Origin: CAWBRT01 sp050015355
Lineage (GTDB): Bacteria; Acidobacteriota; Terriglobia; Terriglobales; Acidobacteriaceae
DNA length: 64,000 bases
Reading direction: 5' to 3'
NCBI GenBank assembly: GCA_050015355.1
Contig: JBEKBO010000010.1
Coordinates: 1-64,000 of the forward strand
Shown piece by piece: positions 15,780-24,338 of the stretch. The position numbers and the translations under genes are program-made. Below the pieces are notes generated by a model. That model worked only from the letters and a program-made list of their open reading frames with translations. It searched no databases and was not told the origin of the DNA. The first letter of the stretch is position 1, and each line of letters starts with the position of its first letter.

Positions 15780-17654
15780 TTGCGCTGGATTCCCCGACCC
15801 TCGGCTTGCCGCACATCGTCACCCGCCGGCGCCTTCGTGCATGCTTCCGGGGCGGACGCGGCCTTCCTTCTCCGAACCCCACATTCGCCAACTGCGGGCG
15901 GATGTGGGCCACCGCACGCAGACCTACCCCAACATGCCCCGGCCGGCGTTGATGCGTGCGCGCGCGAATTGGCGCAAGCTTTGCAATTGCCGCCCGCGGT
16001 TGCAACTCTGCTTGCGCGCAGAGGGATTTGCGATGCGGAGGAGGCCAGCCGTTTTCTGAACCCGTCGCTGGCGGATCTGCACTCGCCTTATCTCATGCTT
16101 GACATGCGGGCGGCGGTCGAGCGCGTTTCACTGGCCATCGCGCGCGGCGAGCGCGTGCTCGTCTATGGCGACTACGATGTCGATGGCACCATGGCCACGG
16201 TCATCCTGAAGACGGTCATTGAGCTGTGCGGCGGACGGTGCGAGTTTCACGTGCCGCATCGGTTGCTGGAGGGCTATGACCTGAGAGACGACGTCATCGA
16301 GCGCGCCGCCACCGAGGGAATCCGTCTCATCATCAGCGTCGACACGGGAATAAGGGCCTTTGCCGCCGCCGAGACCGCCCGCAGGTTGAATCTGGACCTC
16401 ATCGTCACCGACCATCACCTGCCGCAAGTGGGCAAGGAGCTACCGAAAGCGCTCGCGGTGCTGAACCCAAACCGGGCAGACTGCCGGTATCCGGACAAGG
16501 GCTTATGCGGAGCCGGAGTGGCTTTCAAGTTGGCGCAAGCACTGCTGGAGAAGAACGGACGCTTGCGCCTGGTGCCTTCGTTTCTGAAAGTGGTTGCCAT
16601 TGCAACCATCGCCGATGCGGTGCCGCTCACCGGTGAAAACCGCATCTTTGCCAGCCTCGGGCTGCATGAGTTGCGCCGTCCGGTGAATCCGGGCCTGCGG
16701 GCATTGCTTGAGGTTGCCAACATCGAAGAAGGGCGCCCGCTCACCGCGACCGAAGTCGCATTCCGCATCGCTCCGCGCATGAATGCGGCGGGAAGAATGG
16801 ATGTCGCTCGCGCCGTGGTTGACCTGTTCGCGGAGAAAGTCCCCGCACGCGCCCTTGAAATTGCCAAGAACCTGGACCGCTTGAACGGCGACCGCCAGCA
16901 GGAAGAAGCGCGCATTCTGGAAGCCATAGCGTCGCAACTGGAAGAGTCGCCCGAGTTCGCCGGCGCCATCTGCCTGGTGCTGGACGGTGAAGGGTGGCAC
17001 CGCGGAGTGATCGGCATCTGCGCGTCGCGGCTGGTGGATCGCTACCAGCGTCCGGCGGTGGTGATTTCGCGCAACGGAGAAGAGGCGCACGGTTCGGGAC
17101 GTTCCATTTCCGGCTTTCATCTGCTGGAAGCGTTTGAACACTGTTCCGAACTGTTCACCCGCTTTGGCGGCCACGCCCATGCGGTTGGCTTTGCGTTGCG
17201 CTCCGAGCGCGTGCCAGAGTTGCGCCGCCGGCTGATCCGCTTCGCCGAGGAGCGTCTCCGGCCCGAGGACCTGGAGCCCGCGCTCGAATACGATCTGGAA
17301 CTCCCTTTGCATGAGATCGGACCGCCACTCTGGGATGCGCTCTGCCGCCTGGAGCCATTTGGCGCGGGGAATCCGCAGCCGGTCTTCATCGCACGCAAAG
17401 CACGCTCGCTGGCGCCGGCGCGAATCCTGAAAGGCAAGCACCTGAAACTGAAGCTGGCGCGCGGAGTGGACAACAGCTCAGGCTTGGCTCGCGGCATCGA
17501 GGCGCTCGGCTGGGGAATGGCCGGCCGGTTCGAAGGCAATCCTTTCGAGGCGGGCCAGTTGCTCGACGTTGCCTTCACCATCGAGCGCAACAGTCATAGC
17601 GATTTCGGCGGACACTTGCAGCTTAACCTGCGTGATTGGTCGCGCAGCGATTAG
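15780..17654 (+). CDS. recJ: Single-stranded-DNA exonuclease RecJ, with an extra N-terminal insertion
   Basis: 624 residues from a TTG at 15780, three bases after the preceding stop. The start gives MRWIPRPS, which fits the N-terminus of many RecJ proteins. DHH-family motifs follow: VYGDYDVDGTMA near residue 124, SVDTGIRA, VTDHHLPQ near 208, and the DHHA1 region with GGHAHAVGFAL near 460. It degrades ssDNA 5' to 3' in repair. Between MRWIPRPS and the first conserved helix (CARELAQALQLPPAVATLL) lie about 45 residues I do not expect in RecJ. They include a hairpin element (15877-15913) and a partial second one near 15930. The insertion keeps the frame. The active-site part looks intact. Confidence 0.92.
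   Translation: MRWIPRPSACRTSSPAGAFVHASGADAAFLLRTPHSPTAGGCGPPHADLPQHAPAGVDACARELAQALQLPPAVATLLARRGICDAEEASRFLNPSLADLHSPYLMLDMRAAVERVSLAIARGERVLVYGDYDVDGTMATVILKTVIELCGGRCEFHVPHRLLEGYDLRDDVIERAATEGIRLIISVDTGIRAFAAAETARRLNLDLIVTDHHLPQVGKELPKALAVLNPNRADCRYPDKGLCGAGVAFKLAQALLEKNGRLRLVPSFLKVVAIATIADAVPLTGENRIFASLGLHELRRPVNPGLRALLEVANIEEGRPLTATEVAFRIAPRMNAAGRMDVARAVVDLFAEKVPARALEIAKNLDRLNGDRQQEEARILEAIASQLEESPEFAGAICLVLDGEGWHRGVIGICASRLVDRYQRPAVVISRNGEEAHGSGRSISGFHLLEAFEHCSELFTRFGGHAHAVGFALRSERVPELRRRLIRFAEERLRPEDLEPALEYDLELPLHEIGPPLWDALCRLEPFGAGNPQPVFIARKARSLAPARILKGKHLKLKLARGVDNSSGLARGIEALGWGMAGRFEGNPFEAGQLLDVAFTIERNSHSDFGGHLQLNLRDWSRSD
15877..15913 (+). repeat. Dispersed hairpin element inside recJ
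   Basis: Stem CCCACATTCGCC/GGCGGATGTGGG (one G-T pair), loop AACTGCG, flank GCCACC. It is read in frame as TPHSPTAGGCGPP, with the A of ACCCCA at codon position 1. A truncated look-alike (CTACCCCAACATGC followed by CCCGGCCGG) lies 15 bases further on. Confidence 0.8.
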
Positions 17655-17700
17655 AGCGGTTTCGGAGTAGTACCAGAGATACTGTATCCGTCGCTGCGGG

Positions 17701-17936
17701 TGTCATCGTGAGGAGGTTCGCCGCTTTTTGCGAACCGACGTGACGATCTATGTATTTCACCGGGCGTCACGCCAAGGCGGAAAAAGCTAATACATGGACC
17801 CTCACGTCGCGTCCTAACAAGTTCCTTCGCTGCGCTCAGGATTTCGCCTGCGGGCTCAGAGCACCCCAGAAAGCCTGAAATCTGGCTTTCCGGGGACCCC
17901 GCAGACGCCCGCAAACGGCTCAACCTCAGGGTGACA
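17701..17936. repeat. Long palindromic repeat unit between recJ and the 17979 gene
   Basis: It opens with TGTCATCGTGAGG and closes with CCTCAGGGTGAC, which are complementary ends. The inside has GATCTATGTATTTCAC against TAATACATGGACC and a CTTCGCTGCGCTCAGGA segment. The same building blocks occur at 24280-24532 and 52817-52892. A hairpin element is embedded at 17862-17901. The whole 324-base gap is repeat; the 90-codon minus-strand frame across it is not a gene. Confidence 0.65.
17862..17901 (+). repeat. Dispersed hairpin element within a longer repeat
   Basis: CACCCCA flank, perfect stem GAAAGCC/GGCTTTC, loop TGAAATCT, flank CGGGGACCCCG. The loop subtype is shared with the copy at 4653. Confidence 0.8.
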
Positions 17937-17978
17937 CGCTGGAATAATCGCTCTTGGAATACACCAGCCCTAACCCCG

Positions 17979-18836
17979 TCAGTTTTGTTTGTGTCCGAGC
18001 CCCGGAAACTTGCTGAACCGGTAGCCGATGATTGTTTTGACGAGCAAGTGGTCGGTGCTGCGCGTTACACCGACTCCAACGCCGAAATTGATCTCCCACT
18101 TCTCGGAGACGTTCAGGTCGATGGCGGGTATGAACTGTTGTTGCTGTTGCGCGAGCGGGTCGAATCCGGTCATTGGGCCGCAAGCGCCGTAGTATTCCAA
18201 GCCCACGCTTACCTGCCGGACGACGTCGTAGCTGAACTTGGCGGCTGGCGCGAACTCGAACCCCTTATGCTGGTTCTCGCCGTGCAGTGATTTTTCCATG
18301 GCCGGATTAAACGCCCCGTACCAACGGCCGATTCTTTTGTCGATGATGGGACGAAGTTCGACGGTCCATGTGTCCACCGAGAATTGGCGGCGCTGGTAGC
18401 CGATTTCGCTGGAGAGCGCCAAGCCAACGGGCCAGTGCCATTTCTCCGGAACGCGGATGCGAGGCCGTATGTGATCGCCCACCCACTGCCAGCCCTCTCC
18501 GTCGCGGGCCGAGGTGAAGACGTAAAACCCGGTTTCGAAAAAGTCGTTGAAGCCATAGGTCAGCTCCAGCGTTTCGTGCAAAGCATGATTGGTTGGGTAA
18601 AGCCCGTTCTGGCCTGTCTTTGTGCCCTCAAACGTATAGTTGGTATGAAATTCCATCATCAGATTACGGGGTGGGACCGTTTCCGAGTCGTAGACCTGTA
18701 TCTCGTAGTTGTCCTGAGCCGCGGCGGGAGGGGCAATGGCGACGATCAGCAGCAGAAGCGGGACGAGCAAAGACAGAGGCTTCCAGGATAAATCCTCGCA
18801 AAGTTGCGCGGATTGCGGAGGTTTTCGCACGGGCAT
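17979..18836 (-). CDS. Predicted outer-membrane beta-barrel-like protein
   Basis: About 285 residues from the ATG at 18836; the true start is uncertain and may be nearer the signal peptide (LSLLVPLLLLIVAIAPPAAA). The mature part alternates short hydrophobic strands with turns and ends GYRFSKFPGLGHKQN. It carries aromatic-rich segments such as YEIQVYDSETVPPRNLMMEF and DNP-type loops. It resembles porin-like proteins annotated as transporters or MetA-pathway phenol-degradation proteins, but I cannot name it. It diverges from mbfA, with 175 bases between the starts. Confidence 0.65.
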   Translation of the reverse strand: MPVRKPPQSAQLCEDLSWKPLSLLVPLLLLIVAIAPPAAAQDNYEIQVYDSETVPPRNLMMEFHTNYTFEGTKTGQNGLYPTNHALHETLELTYGFNDFFETGFYVFTSARDGEGWQWVGDHIRPRIRVPEKWHWPVGLALSSEIGYQRRQFSVDTWTVELRPIIDKRIGRWYGAFNPAMEKSLHGENQHKGFEFAPAAKFSYDVVRQVSVGLEYYGACGPMTGFDPLAQQQQQFIPAIDLNVSEKWEINFGVGVGVTRSTDHLLVKTIIGYRFSKFPGLGHKQN

Positions 18837-19011
18837 CCTCGGCGCACATCCTGCTATCGCTGCAAGCACAGGCCGCGAATACAGGCGAAGCGGCACAAAG
18901 GCGATTGTAGTTCCAATTTCGAAAACTCTCCAATGGACTCAACGCCTGCACTGGTTGATGCCGCGGGCAAATTCTATACTGTCTACGATAGCCGGCTGAA
19001 CAGGGGAATCG

Positions 19012-19968
19012 ATGAGAAACTTTGAAAGCCTCTCCGAACGGGAGGTTCTAGCGCTTGCGATCGAGCTGGAAGAAGAAGACGCGCGTATCTACGCCGATTT
19101 TGCCGAAGGACTGCGTGAGAATTATCCCGCTTCGGCCCAGGTGTTCGAAGGCATGCGCCAGGAGGAGTCGATCCACCGGCATCGCCTCTTCGAACTTTAC
19201 AAGCAGAAGTTCGGCGAACACATTCCCTTGATTCGCCGCGACGACGTAAGAGGTTTCGTCAAGCGCCGTCCGGTGTGGCTATACAAGCCGCTTGGACTCG
19301 AGGTGGTGCGCAAACAGGCGAGCGCCATGGAGATGGAGATCCGCCGTTTCTACGAAAAGGCGGCGGCGGTTACGTCGGACGCCAGTTTGCGCCAGTTGCT
19401 GGGCGACCTGGCGGAAGAGGAATGGTCGCACGCGATGCGTGCCGACGAGCTAGGGAAGGAAAATCTCCAGCCCGATATCCGGCGCGAAGAAGACGAGGTC
19501 AACCGCAGGCTTTTCGTGCTGCAAATCGTGCAGCCCGGGCTGGCGGGCCTCATGGACGGCTCGGTTTCCACCCTCGCTCCGGTCTTCGCCGCCGCCTTCG
19601 CCACCAGGAGTTCGTGGGACGCTTTCATCGTGGGTCTGGCCGCTTCGATCGGCGCCGGCATCAGCATGGGCTTTGCCGAGGCGCTCTCCGACGACGGCAG
19701 CCTCACCGGCCGCGGCCATCCCTGGATGCGCGGATTGGTCTGCGGACTGATGACTACGGCAGGCGGTATTGGACATACGCTGCCCTTCCTGATCCGCTCC
19801 TTTGGAGTGGCCACGACGGTTGCCGTCATTGTGGTTGCCTTCGAGCTGGCAGCCATCTCGTGGATTCGCACCCGTTACATGGACACACCGTGGCTTTCCG
19901 CCACGCTGCAGGTTGTGCTCGGCGGAGTGCTGGTATTCCTGACCGGCATTTTGATCGGAAGCGCGTAG
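19012..19968 (+). CDS. mbfA: Membrane-bound ferritin / iron exporter MbfA (Er-VIT1 family)
   Basis: 318 residues. Residues 1-155 form a rubrerythrin-like four-helix part with paired carboxylate-His motifs (LEEEDARIYADFAE, EEESIHRH-like EESIHRHR, MEIRRFYEKAA, EEEWSHAMRA). Residues about 175-318 form a VIT1/CCC1 membrane domain with five helices, including LAGLMDGSVSTLAPVFAAAF. In Bradyrhizobium and Agrobacterium this fusion exports ferrous iron and protects against H2O2; I infer the same here. AGGGG precedes the ATG. No Fur or Irr box is obvious in the short divergent promoter region. Confidence 0.9.
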   Translation: MRNFESLSEREVLALAIELEEEDARIYADFAEGLRENYPASAQVFEGMRQEESIHRHRLFELYKQKFGEHIPLIRRDDVRGFVKRRPVWLYKPLGLEVVRKQASAMEMEIRRFYEKAAAVTSDASLRQLLGDLAEEEWSHAMRADELGKENLQPDIRREEDEVNRRLFVLQIVQPGLAGLMDGSVSTLAPVFAAAFATRSSWDAFIVGLAASIGAGISMGFAEALSDDGSLTGRGHPWMRGLVCGLMTTAGGIGHTLPFLIRSFGVATTVAVIVVAFELAAISWIRTRYMDTPWLSATLQVVLGGVLVFLTGILIGSA

Positions 19969-20042
19969 AGGGCTGCTGCGCGTTCAGCACTTTTGTCGCA
20001 GGAATCGCGCAACTAGGTGTCGGATTTGCCGTCTAATGGAAT

Positions 20043-20921
20043 ATGCATTTGCGTGGGCGTGCCTGGCGGGGAAATCAGCGCGGTTGGTGGCTCTGTTTAT
20101 GCTGCTTTCTGCTGTTTGCGATGGGATTGGCGCCGGAAGCGGCTGCCATTCCCAAGCAGGCACCGCACAGCTCCGTGGAGTTGATCTCGGAGAATTCGAC
20201 GGTTGCCGCCGGTACGGATTTCAGCCTCGGTTTGCTGTTCAGGCTCGACCCGCATTGGCATATCTATTGGGTCAATCCCGGCGACTCAGGGGAGCCGCCG
20301 CGCGTGAGCTGGCAGTTGCCGCAAGGCTTCACGGCCGATGCCATCCAGTGGCCCACACCCAAGCGCCTGCCGACCGGAACGCTGTTGGATTTCGGCTACG
20401 AGCAGCAGGTGTTGTTGCCGGTGCGGGTGCACATTCCCGCCGCAGTTGCTCAGCAGGTGCCGATCCACGCCGCGGTGAGGTGGCTGGTTTGCGGCGATAT
20501 CTGTATCCCCGCGAAGGCTGAAGTCGATTTATCGCTTCCGGTGGGGGCAAGGCCGATTGTCAATCCGCAGGCTGCGCCGCTCTTCCAGCAGGCGCGGGCG
20601 TCGCTGCCTAAGCCGGTCCCTAAGGGATGGAAACTGAGCTTCGAGGACTCCAAGGACGAGATACGGCTCAGCATCAATTCGGCTGGAAAACTGCGTTCGG
20701 CCGTGTTCTTCCCGCTGGATGCGAACGTGATCGAGGACTCCAGCCCGCAGCGCGTGCGGAAGAGCGCGTCGGGCTTTACCCTCTCGCTCAGGAAATCCGA
20801 TCAGCTCACCGGCCCGCTGACCCTGCTGAGGGGAGTGCTTGCGGACTCGGAATCCCATTCCTATGAAGTCTCCGTGCCTGTGCCGGCAAGCGCCGGCAAA
20901 GGCCGAGGATCGAGCAAGTGA
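20043..20921 (+). CDS. Periplasmic protein like the N-terminal (alpha) domain of DsbD/ScsB
   Basis: 292 residues. A signal peptide (LCLCCFLLFAMGLAPEAAA) is followed by a DsbD-alpha-type fold. Key segments are LDPHWHIYWVNPGDSGEPP, then the redox pair in RWLVCGDICIPAKAEVDLSLP near residue 150, spaced as in DsbD alpha. The beta membrane part and the gamma thioredoxin part are missing, so it cannot draw electrons across the membrane by itself. The redoxin gene 37 bases downstream is a plausible partner. The start lacks a strong ribosome site. Confidence 0.8.
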   Translation: MHLRGRAWRGNQRGWWLCLCCFLLFAMGLAPEAAAIPKQAPHSSVELISENSTVAAGTDFSLGLLFRLDPHWHIYWVNPGDSGEPPRVSWQLPQGFTADAIQWPTPKRLPTGTLLDFGYEQQVLLPVRVHIPAAVAQQVPIHAAVRWLVCGDICIPAKAEVDLSLPVGARPIVNPQAAPLFQQARASLPKPVPKGWKLSFEDSKDEIRLSINSAGKLRSAVFFPLDANVIEDSSPQRVRKSASGFTLSLRKSDQLTGPLTLLRGVLADSESHSYEVSVPVPASAGKGRGSSK

Positions 20922-20958
20922 CCAGGAAAGACAGCGAAAGCAGTGAGGAGGAGAAACG

Positions 20959-21570
20959 ATGAAGCGGAACTTCACTCGGCTCACATTCGTCTTTGCATTG
21001 TTGGGCCTGACCGCAGCCGCGTTTGCGGTTCGCGTGGGCGAGCAGGCGCCAGACTTCAAGGCGGTGGACAGCAACGGCCAATCGCGCGCGCTCTCGCAGC
21101 ACAAGGGCAAGTATGTGGTGCTGGAATGGCACAACAACGGCTGTCCGTACACGCGAAAGCACTACGAGAGCGGCAACATGCAGAACCTGCAGAAAGAGTG
21201 GACCGCGAAGGGAGTCGTCTGGTTCACCGTGATCTCTTCCGCTCCGGGCACGCAGGGTTATGTGACCGCCGCCGAAGAGAATGCGTACCTGAGAGAGATG
21301 AAGGCTTCGCCGACGGCGGCACTGCTGGACCCGCAGGGAACGCTGGGCCACCTCTACAACGCCAAAACGACGCCGGAGATTTTCATCATCGCGCCCGATG
21401 GCAAGCTGGTCTACCAGGGCGCCATCGACGACCATCCGACGAGCGATGCCGGCGACATCCCGAAATCGAAGAACTACGTCTCCGTGGCGCTCACCGAGTC
21501 GATGTCCGGAAAGCCGGTGGACGAGCCGTCCACGCGCTCCTATGGCTGCTCGGTGAAGTACGCGCATTAG
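20959..21570 (+). CDS. Exported thioredoxin-fold protein (AhpC/TSA-redoxin type)
   Basis: 203 residues with GAGGAG just upstream of the ATG. A signal peptide (about 1-23) is followed by a redoxin domain: VGEQAPDFKAVDSNGQSRAL, then LEWHNNGCPYTRKHY. The active site keeps one cysteine at the first CxxC position (NGCPYT), so it looks like a one-Cys peroxidase or reductase rather than a thioredoxin. A second Cys sits near the end (RSYGCSVKYAH). It follows the DsbD-alpha-like gene closely and probably shares its transcript. Confidence 0.85.
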   Translation: MKRNFTRLTFVFALLGLTAAAFAVRVGEQAPDFKAVDSNGQSRALSQHKGKYVVLEWHNNGCPYTRKHYESGNMQNLQKEWTAKGVVWFTVISSAPGTQGYVTAAEENAYLREMKASPTAALLDPQGTLGHLYNAKTTPEIFIIAPDGKLVYQGAIDDHPTSDAGDIPKSKNYVSVALTESMSGKPVDEPSTRSYGCSVKYAH

Positions 21571-21575
21571 CCTGC

Positions 21576-21640
21576 ATTATTCATGGGTGGAGCAGGCCTT
21601 CAGGCCTGCGCTACCCAAGCACAGAGCCTTCGTGAATAAT
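21576..21640. terminator. Palindromic structure between convergent genes
   Basis: Outer arms ATTATTCA and TGAATAAT (21576-21583 and 21633-21640) enclose TGGGT...ACCCA, which encloses GCAGGCC-TTCA-GGCCTGC. The nested hairpin lies five bases past the redoxin stop and 24 before the stop of the minus-strand gene. It could end transcription in both directions, though there is no real T-run. The core may be another dispersed repeat class. Confidence 0.55.
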
Positions 21641-21664
21641 CCCGCCCGGAAGGCATAGGACGAG

Positions 21665-22243
21665 CTAGCGTTTGATCTCGATTGGCCGCCGATCATAGAA
21701 GGATACGGTGGCCGTTATTCCCTGTCGGTTGTCGAACGACTCTTTCGAAACCGGGAAGCTGACCATAACGCTGCCTGAAATCCGGCCGTCTGGCGCGATG
21801 CGGGACTCACGGGTCAACCCGGTGATGGAGTGTTGCCGCAGCTCCGGAAACGCCTGGAAGTAGCGTTCGAAGTCAGACACCGAACCGAAGTCATCGCTGA
21901 ACTCGCCTTTGCCGGTTCGGATCGTGATCTTCACATTCTTCAGAAAGAGCGGTTTCTTGGAGATATTCGTCAGGCTGAGTTGCACGGTGGCAAGCGCAAT
22001 ATCCTGACCCGGAACGTTGACGGCAAACGCCTGGTCGATGCTTCCGGAGGCGACCGGCGTGGGGCGCAGGAAATACGCGGCCGCGCCGATGGCAACTGCC
22101 AGCAGCACCATGGCGATGATCACCGGACCCGCCGAGGGCATGGTGTGCTTGAAGCTGTCGAACTCCTCGGTCATAGGCACATGACCGGCATCGTCCGGAT
22201 CGGAACTCGGATTGGGCCCTGGATTTGACAAGGGACTGGCCAT
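21665..22243 (-). CDS. Hypothetical single-pass membrane protein
   Basis: 192 residues with a strong AAGGAGG upstream of the ATG at 22243. It has a Pro/Asp-rich cytoplasmic lead, one membrane helix (VIIAMVLLAVAIGAAAYFL, about 40-60), then a periplasmic beta-rich domain of about 130 residues (VQLSLTNISKKPLFLKNVKI, ISGSVMVSFPVSKESF). The layout resembles a small immunoglobulin-like or DUF4352-like domain, but I do not recognise it. It faces the redoxin gene and follows polX on the same strand with a gap of about 110 bases. Confidence 0.7.
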   Translation of the reverse strand: MASPLSNPGPNPSSDPDDAGHVPMTEEFDSFKHTMPSAGPVIIAMVLLAVAIGAAAYFLRPTPVASGSIDQAFAVNVPGQDIALATVQLSLTNISKKPLFLKNVKITIRTGKGEFSDDFGSVSDFERYFQAFPELRQHSITGLTRESRIAPDGRISGSVMVSFPVSKESFDNRQGITATVSFYDRRPIEIKR

Positions 22244-22355
22244 CGTTCCTCCTTGCTCCGGCCGCTCATGCCGGATGAGCTACGGCGGTTGAAACTCTCC
22301 GCACAATTGTAAGATGCAGGGGCCGGTATTCCAGGGTTCCCGAGCTGCCGCCGAT

Positions 22356-24095
22356 TTACCCCCGTTTGATGGCGGCAAGCAGCTTGTCGACGGGCAAGGT
22401 ATTCAGCACGTCGGAAGCAGTCAGCCAGGCGCGGCGCGCCTGTAGAACGCCATACTTGAGCTTTTCGAAGTGTGACGTGTGATGCGCGTCGGTGTTGATG
22501 AGTATCTTCACTCCGCGCTCGCGCGCCATGCGCAGATGCACATCGCAAAGATCGAGCCGGTCGGGATAGGCGTTCAACTCCATCGCGACCTTGCCGGCGG
22601 CGGCCGCTTTGAGCACCGCGTCGAGATCGAAATGATAAGCGTCGCGACGCAGCAGCAGCCGGCCGGTGGGATGACCGATGGCGGTGACGTAACGATTCTC
22701 AACGGCGCGCAGCAGACGCTCGGTCATCTGTGCCGGCTCCTGGTTGAACGCCGAATGTACGCTGGCAATCACGACATCCAGTTGCGCCAGGGCGGAGTCG
22801 TCCAAGTCGAGCGCGCCGTCTGCCAGAATGTCGACCTCTATGCCGGCCAGGATGGTGATTCCCTCGATCTGCTCGTTGGCGCGGTGAAGCCGTTGCGCGT
22901 GCTCTACGGTCCGCTTCTCGTCGAGACCGTTGGCGAACGCCAGGTTCTTTGAGTGCTCGGTAATGGCGATGTACTGGTAGCCGCGCTCGCGCGCGGCCAG
23001 CGCCATTTCTTCGATGGTGCAACGGCCATCGGTTTCCACGGTGTGCATGTGAACTTCGCCGCGAATGTCTTCCAGGCGGACCAGTTGCGGCAAAGCGTGC
23101 TTTTCGGCAGCTTCCAGCTCACCGCAGTTCTCGCGCAGCTCGGGAGGAATCCAGTCGAGGCCGAGTTTGCCGTAGATTTCCTCCTCGGTGGCGCTGGCCG
23201 CCAGTTGGTTGTCTTCGAGCGTGAACAAGCCGTACTCGTTGAGCGTGAATCCGCGCTTCAGGGCGCGCTGACGCAGGGCCACGTTGTGCGCCTTGGAGCC
23301 GGTGAAATATTGCAAGGCGGCGCCAAACGAGTCCGGCGGAAGAATGCGCACGTCGATTTGCATACCGCTGCGAAGCTTGAAGCTGACCTTGTTCTCGCCG
23401 CGTGCCAGCACATCGGCAATGCCGGGGAACTGCAGAATGCGGTCGATAAGCGCGTCGCGCTCGGCCGGCTGCGCGCAGCAGCGCCCGGTGATGAGCAAGT
23501 CGAGATCGCCCACCGTTTCGCGTCCGCGACGCAGCGAGCCTGCCGGAGTCATCGTTTCCACTCCGGGCATCTGGCCAATGTGCTCCATTAACTTGGCTGC
23601 CGTGCGATCGGCTTCATCGAGATGGAAGCGGCCTGAAATGCCGCGATAGGTGGCAATCGCCTTCAGGATTTTCTGCTCGGTCTTCTCGCTCATGCGGGGC
23701 AGGCCGCGCAGCTTGCCTTCGCGCGCCAGTTGCTCTACACCGGTCACGTCGGAAACCTGAAAATTCAACCAGATCAGGTTGACGGTTTTTGGACCGAGTC
23801 CCTGGATCTTGAGCAACTCCAGCATCGACGGACGGTATTTTTCCAGTAACTGCGCGTGCAGCTTCAGATCGCCTTCCTGCGATATCTCTCGCAGGTTCGC
23901 GGCCATGCCCTTGCCGATGCCGGGAATTTCCAGCAGTTTCTTGGGATCATCGATCAGCTCGGCGACCTGCCTCGGCAACGCTTCAATGGCTTCGGCGGCA
24001 TTGCGGTAGGAACGTATGCGAAACGAATCTTCGCCCGCGATCTCCATCAGATCCGCGGTCTCGATCAGGATATTGGCGATGCCCTTGTTATCCAC
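22356..24095 (-). CDS. polX: DNA polymerase / 3'-5' exonuclease PolX
   Basis: 579 residues from a GTG at 24095, giving VDNKGIANILIETADLMEI, the expected PolX N-terminus. The 18 codons upstream are read through half a hairpin element and are unlikely to be translated. Residues 1-320 are the Pol beta-like part: HhH segments (LEIPGIGKGMAANL, IQGLGPKTVNLIW), a palm with GSLRRGRETVGDLDLLIT, and the KAHNVALRQRALKRGFTLNEYGLF signature. Residues 335-575 are the PHP nuclease (GEVHMHTVETDGRCTIEEM, ITEHSK, HPTGRLLLRRD, INTDAHHTSH). It fills gaps in base-excision repair. Length is normal. Confidence 0.93.
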   Translation of the reverse strand: MDNKGIANILIETADLMEIAGEDSFRIRSYRNAAEAIEALPRQVAELIDDPKKLLEIPGIGKGMAANLREISQEGDLKLHAQLLEKYRPSMLELLKIQGLGPKTVNLIWLNFQVSDVTGVEQLAREGKLRGLPRMSEKTEQKILKAIATYRGISGRFHLDEADRTAAKLMEHIGQMPGVETMTPAGSLRRGRETVGDLDLLITGRCCAQPAERDALIDRILQFPGIADVLARGENKVSFKLRSGMQIDVRILPPDSFGAALQYFTGSKAHNVALRQRALKRGFTLNEYGLFTLEDNQLAASATEEEIYGKLGLDWIPPELRENCGELEAAEKHALPQLVRLEDIRGEVHMHTVETDGRCTIEEMALAARERGYQYIAITEHSKNLAFANGLDEKRTVEHAQRLHRANEQIEGITILAGIEVDILADGALDLDDSALAQLDVVIASVHSAFNQEPAQMTERLLRAVENRYVTAIGHPTGRLLLRRDAYHFDLDAVLKAAAAGKVAMELNAYPDRLDLCDVHLRMARERGVKILINTDAHHTSHFEKLKYGVLQARRAWLTASDVLNTLPVDKLLAAIKRG

Positions 24096-24100
24096 GCGTC

Positions 24101-24210
24101 TCTGCCCCAACACGCGCAACTGTGACCTCTTCTGAGATGTACGACACAAGCATCACGATCTGCGCCGCCGTAGCCAACGGCTTCACCGGCGGCGCGTGCC
24201 GGGGACCCTG
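24101..24210 (+). repeat. Hairpin element apparently split by about 68 bases in its loop
   Basis: The left half at 24101-24121 (GCCCCAACACGCGCAACT) and the right half at 24190-24209 (CGGCGCGTGCCGGGGACCC) fit the two arms of one family member (ACGCGC with GCGCGT). They are separated by about 68 unrelated bases where the loop should be. It lies directly upstream of the polX start. Confidence 0.5.
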
Positions 24211-24338
24211 CCTCCACCCCTGAATTCTAGAGCAACCGTCTAGTGTAGTGCTTCACAAGTCGAGTAACTTAATAGAGGTGTCATTCTGAGCCGAAGCGCC
24301 GCGCGCCAGCGGCCGGAGCAGCCAAGCTGCGCACCCTT

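Noticed and set aside
17651..17923. 90-codon minus-strand frame after recJ
   Set aside because: It runs entirely through the palindromic repeat and an embedded hairpin.
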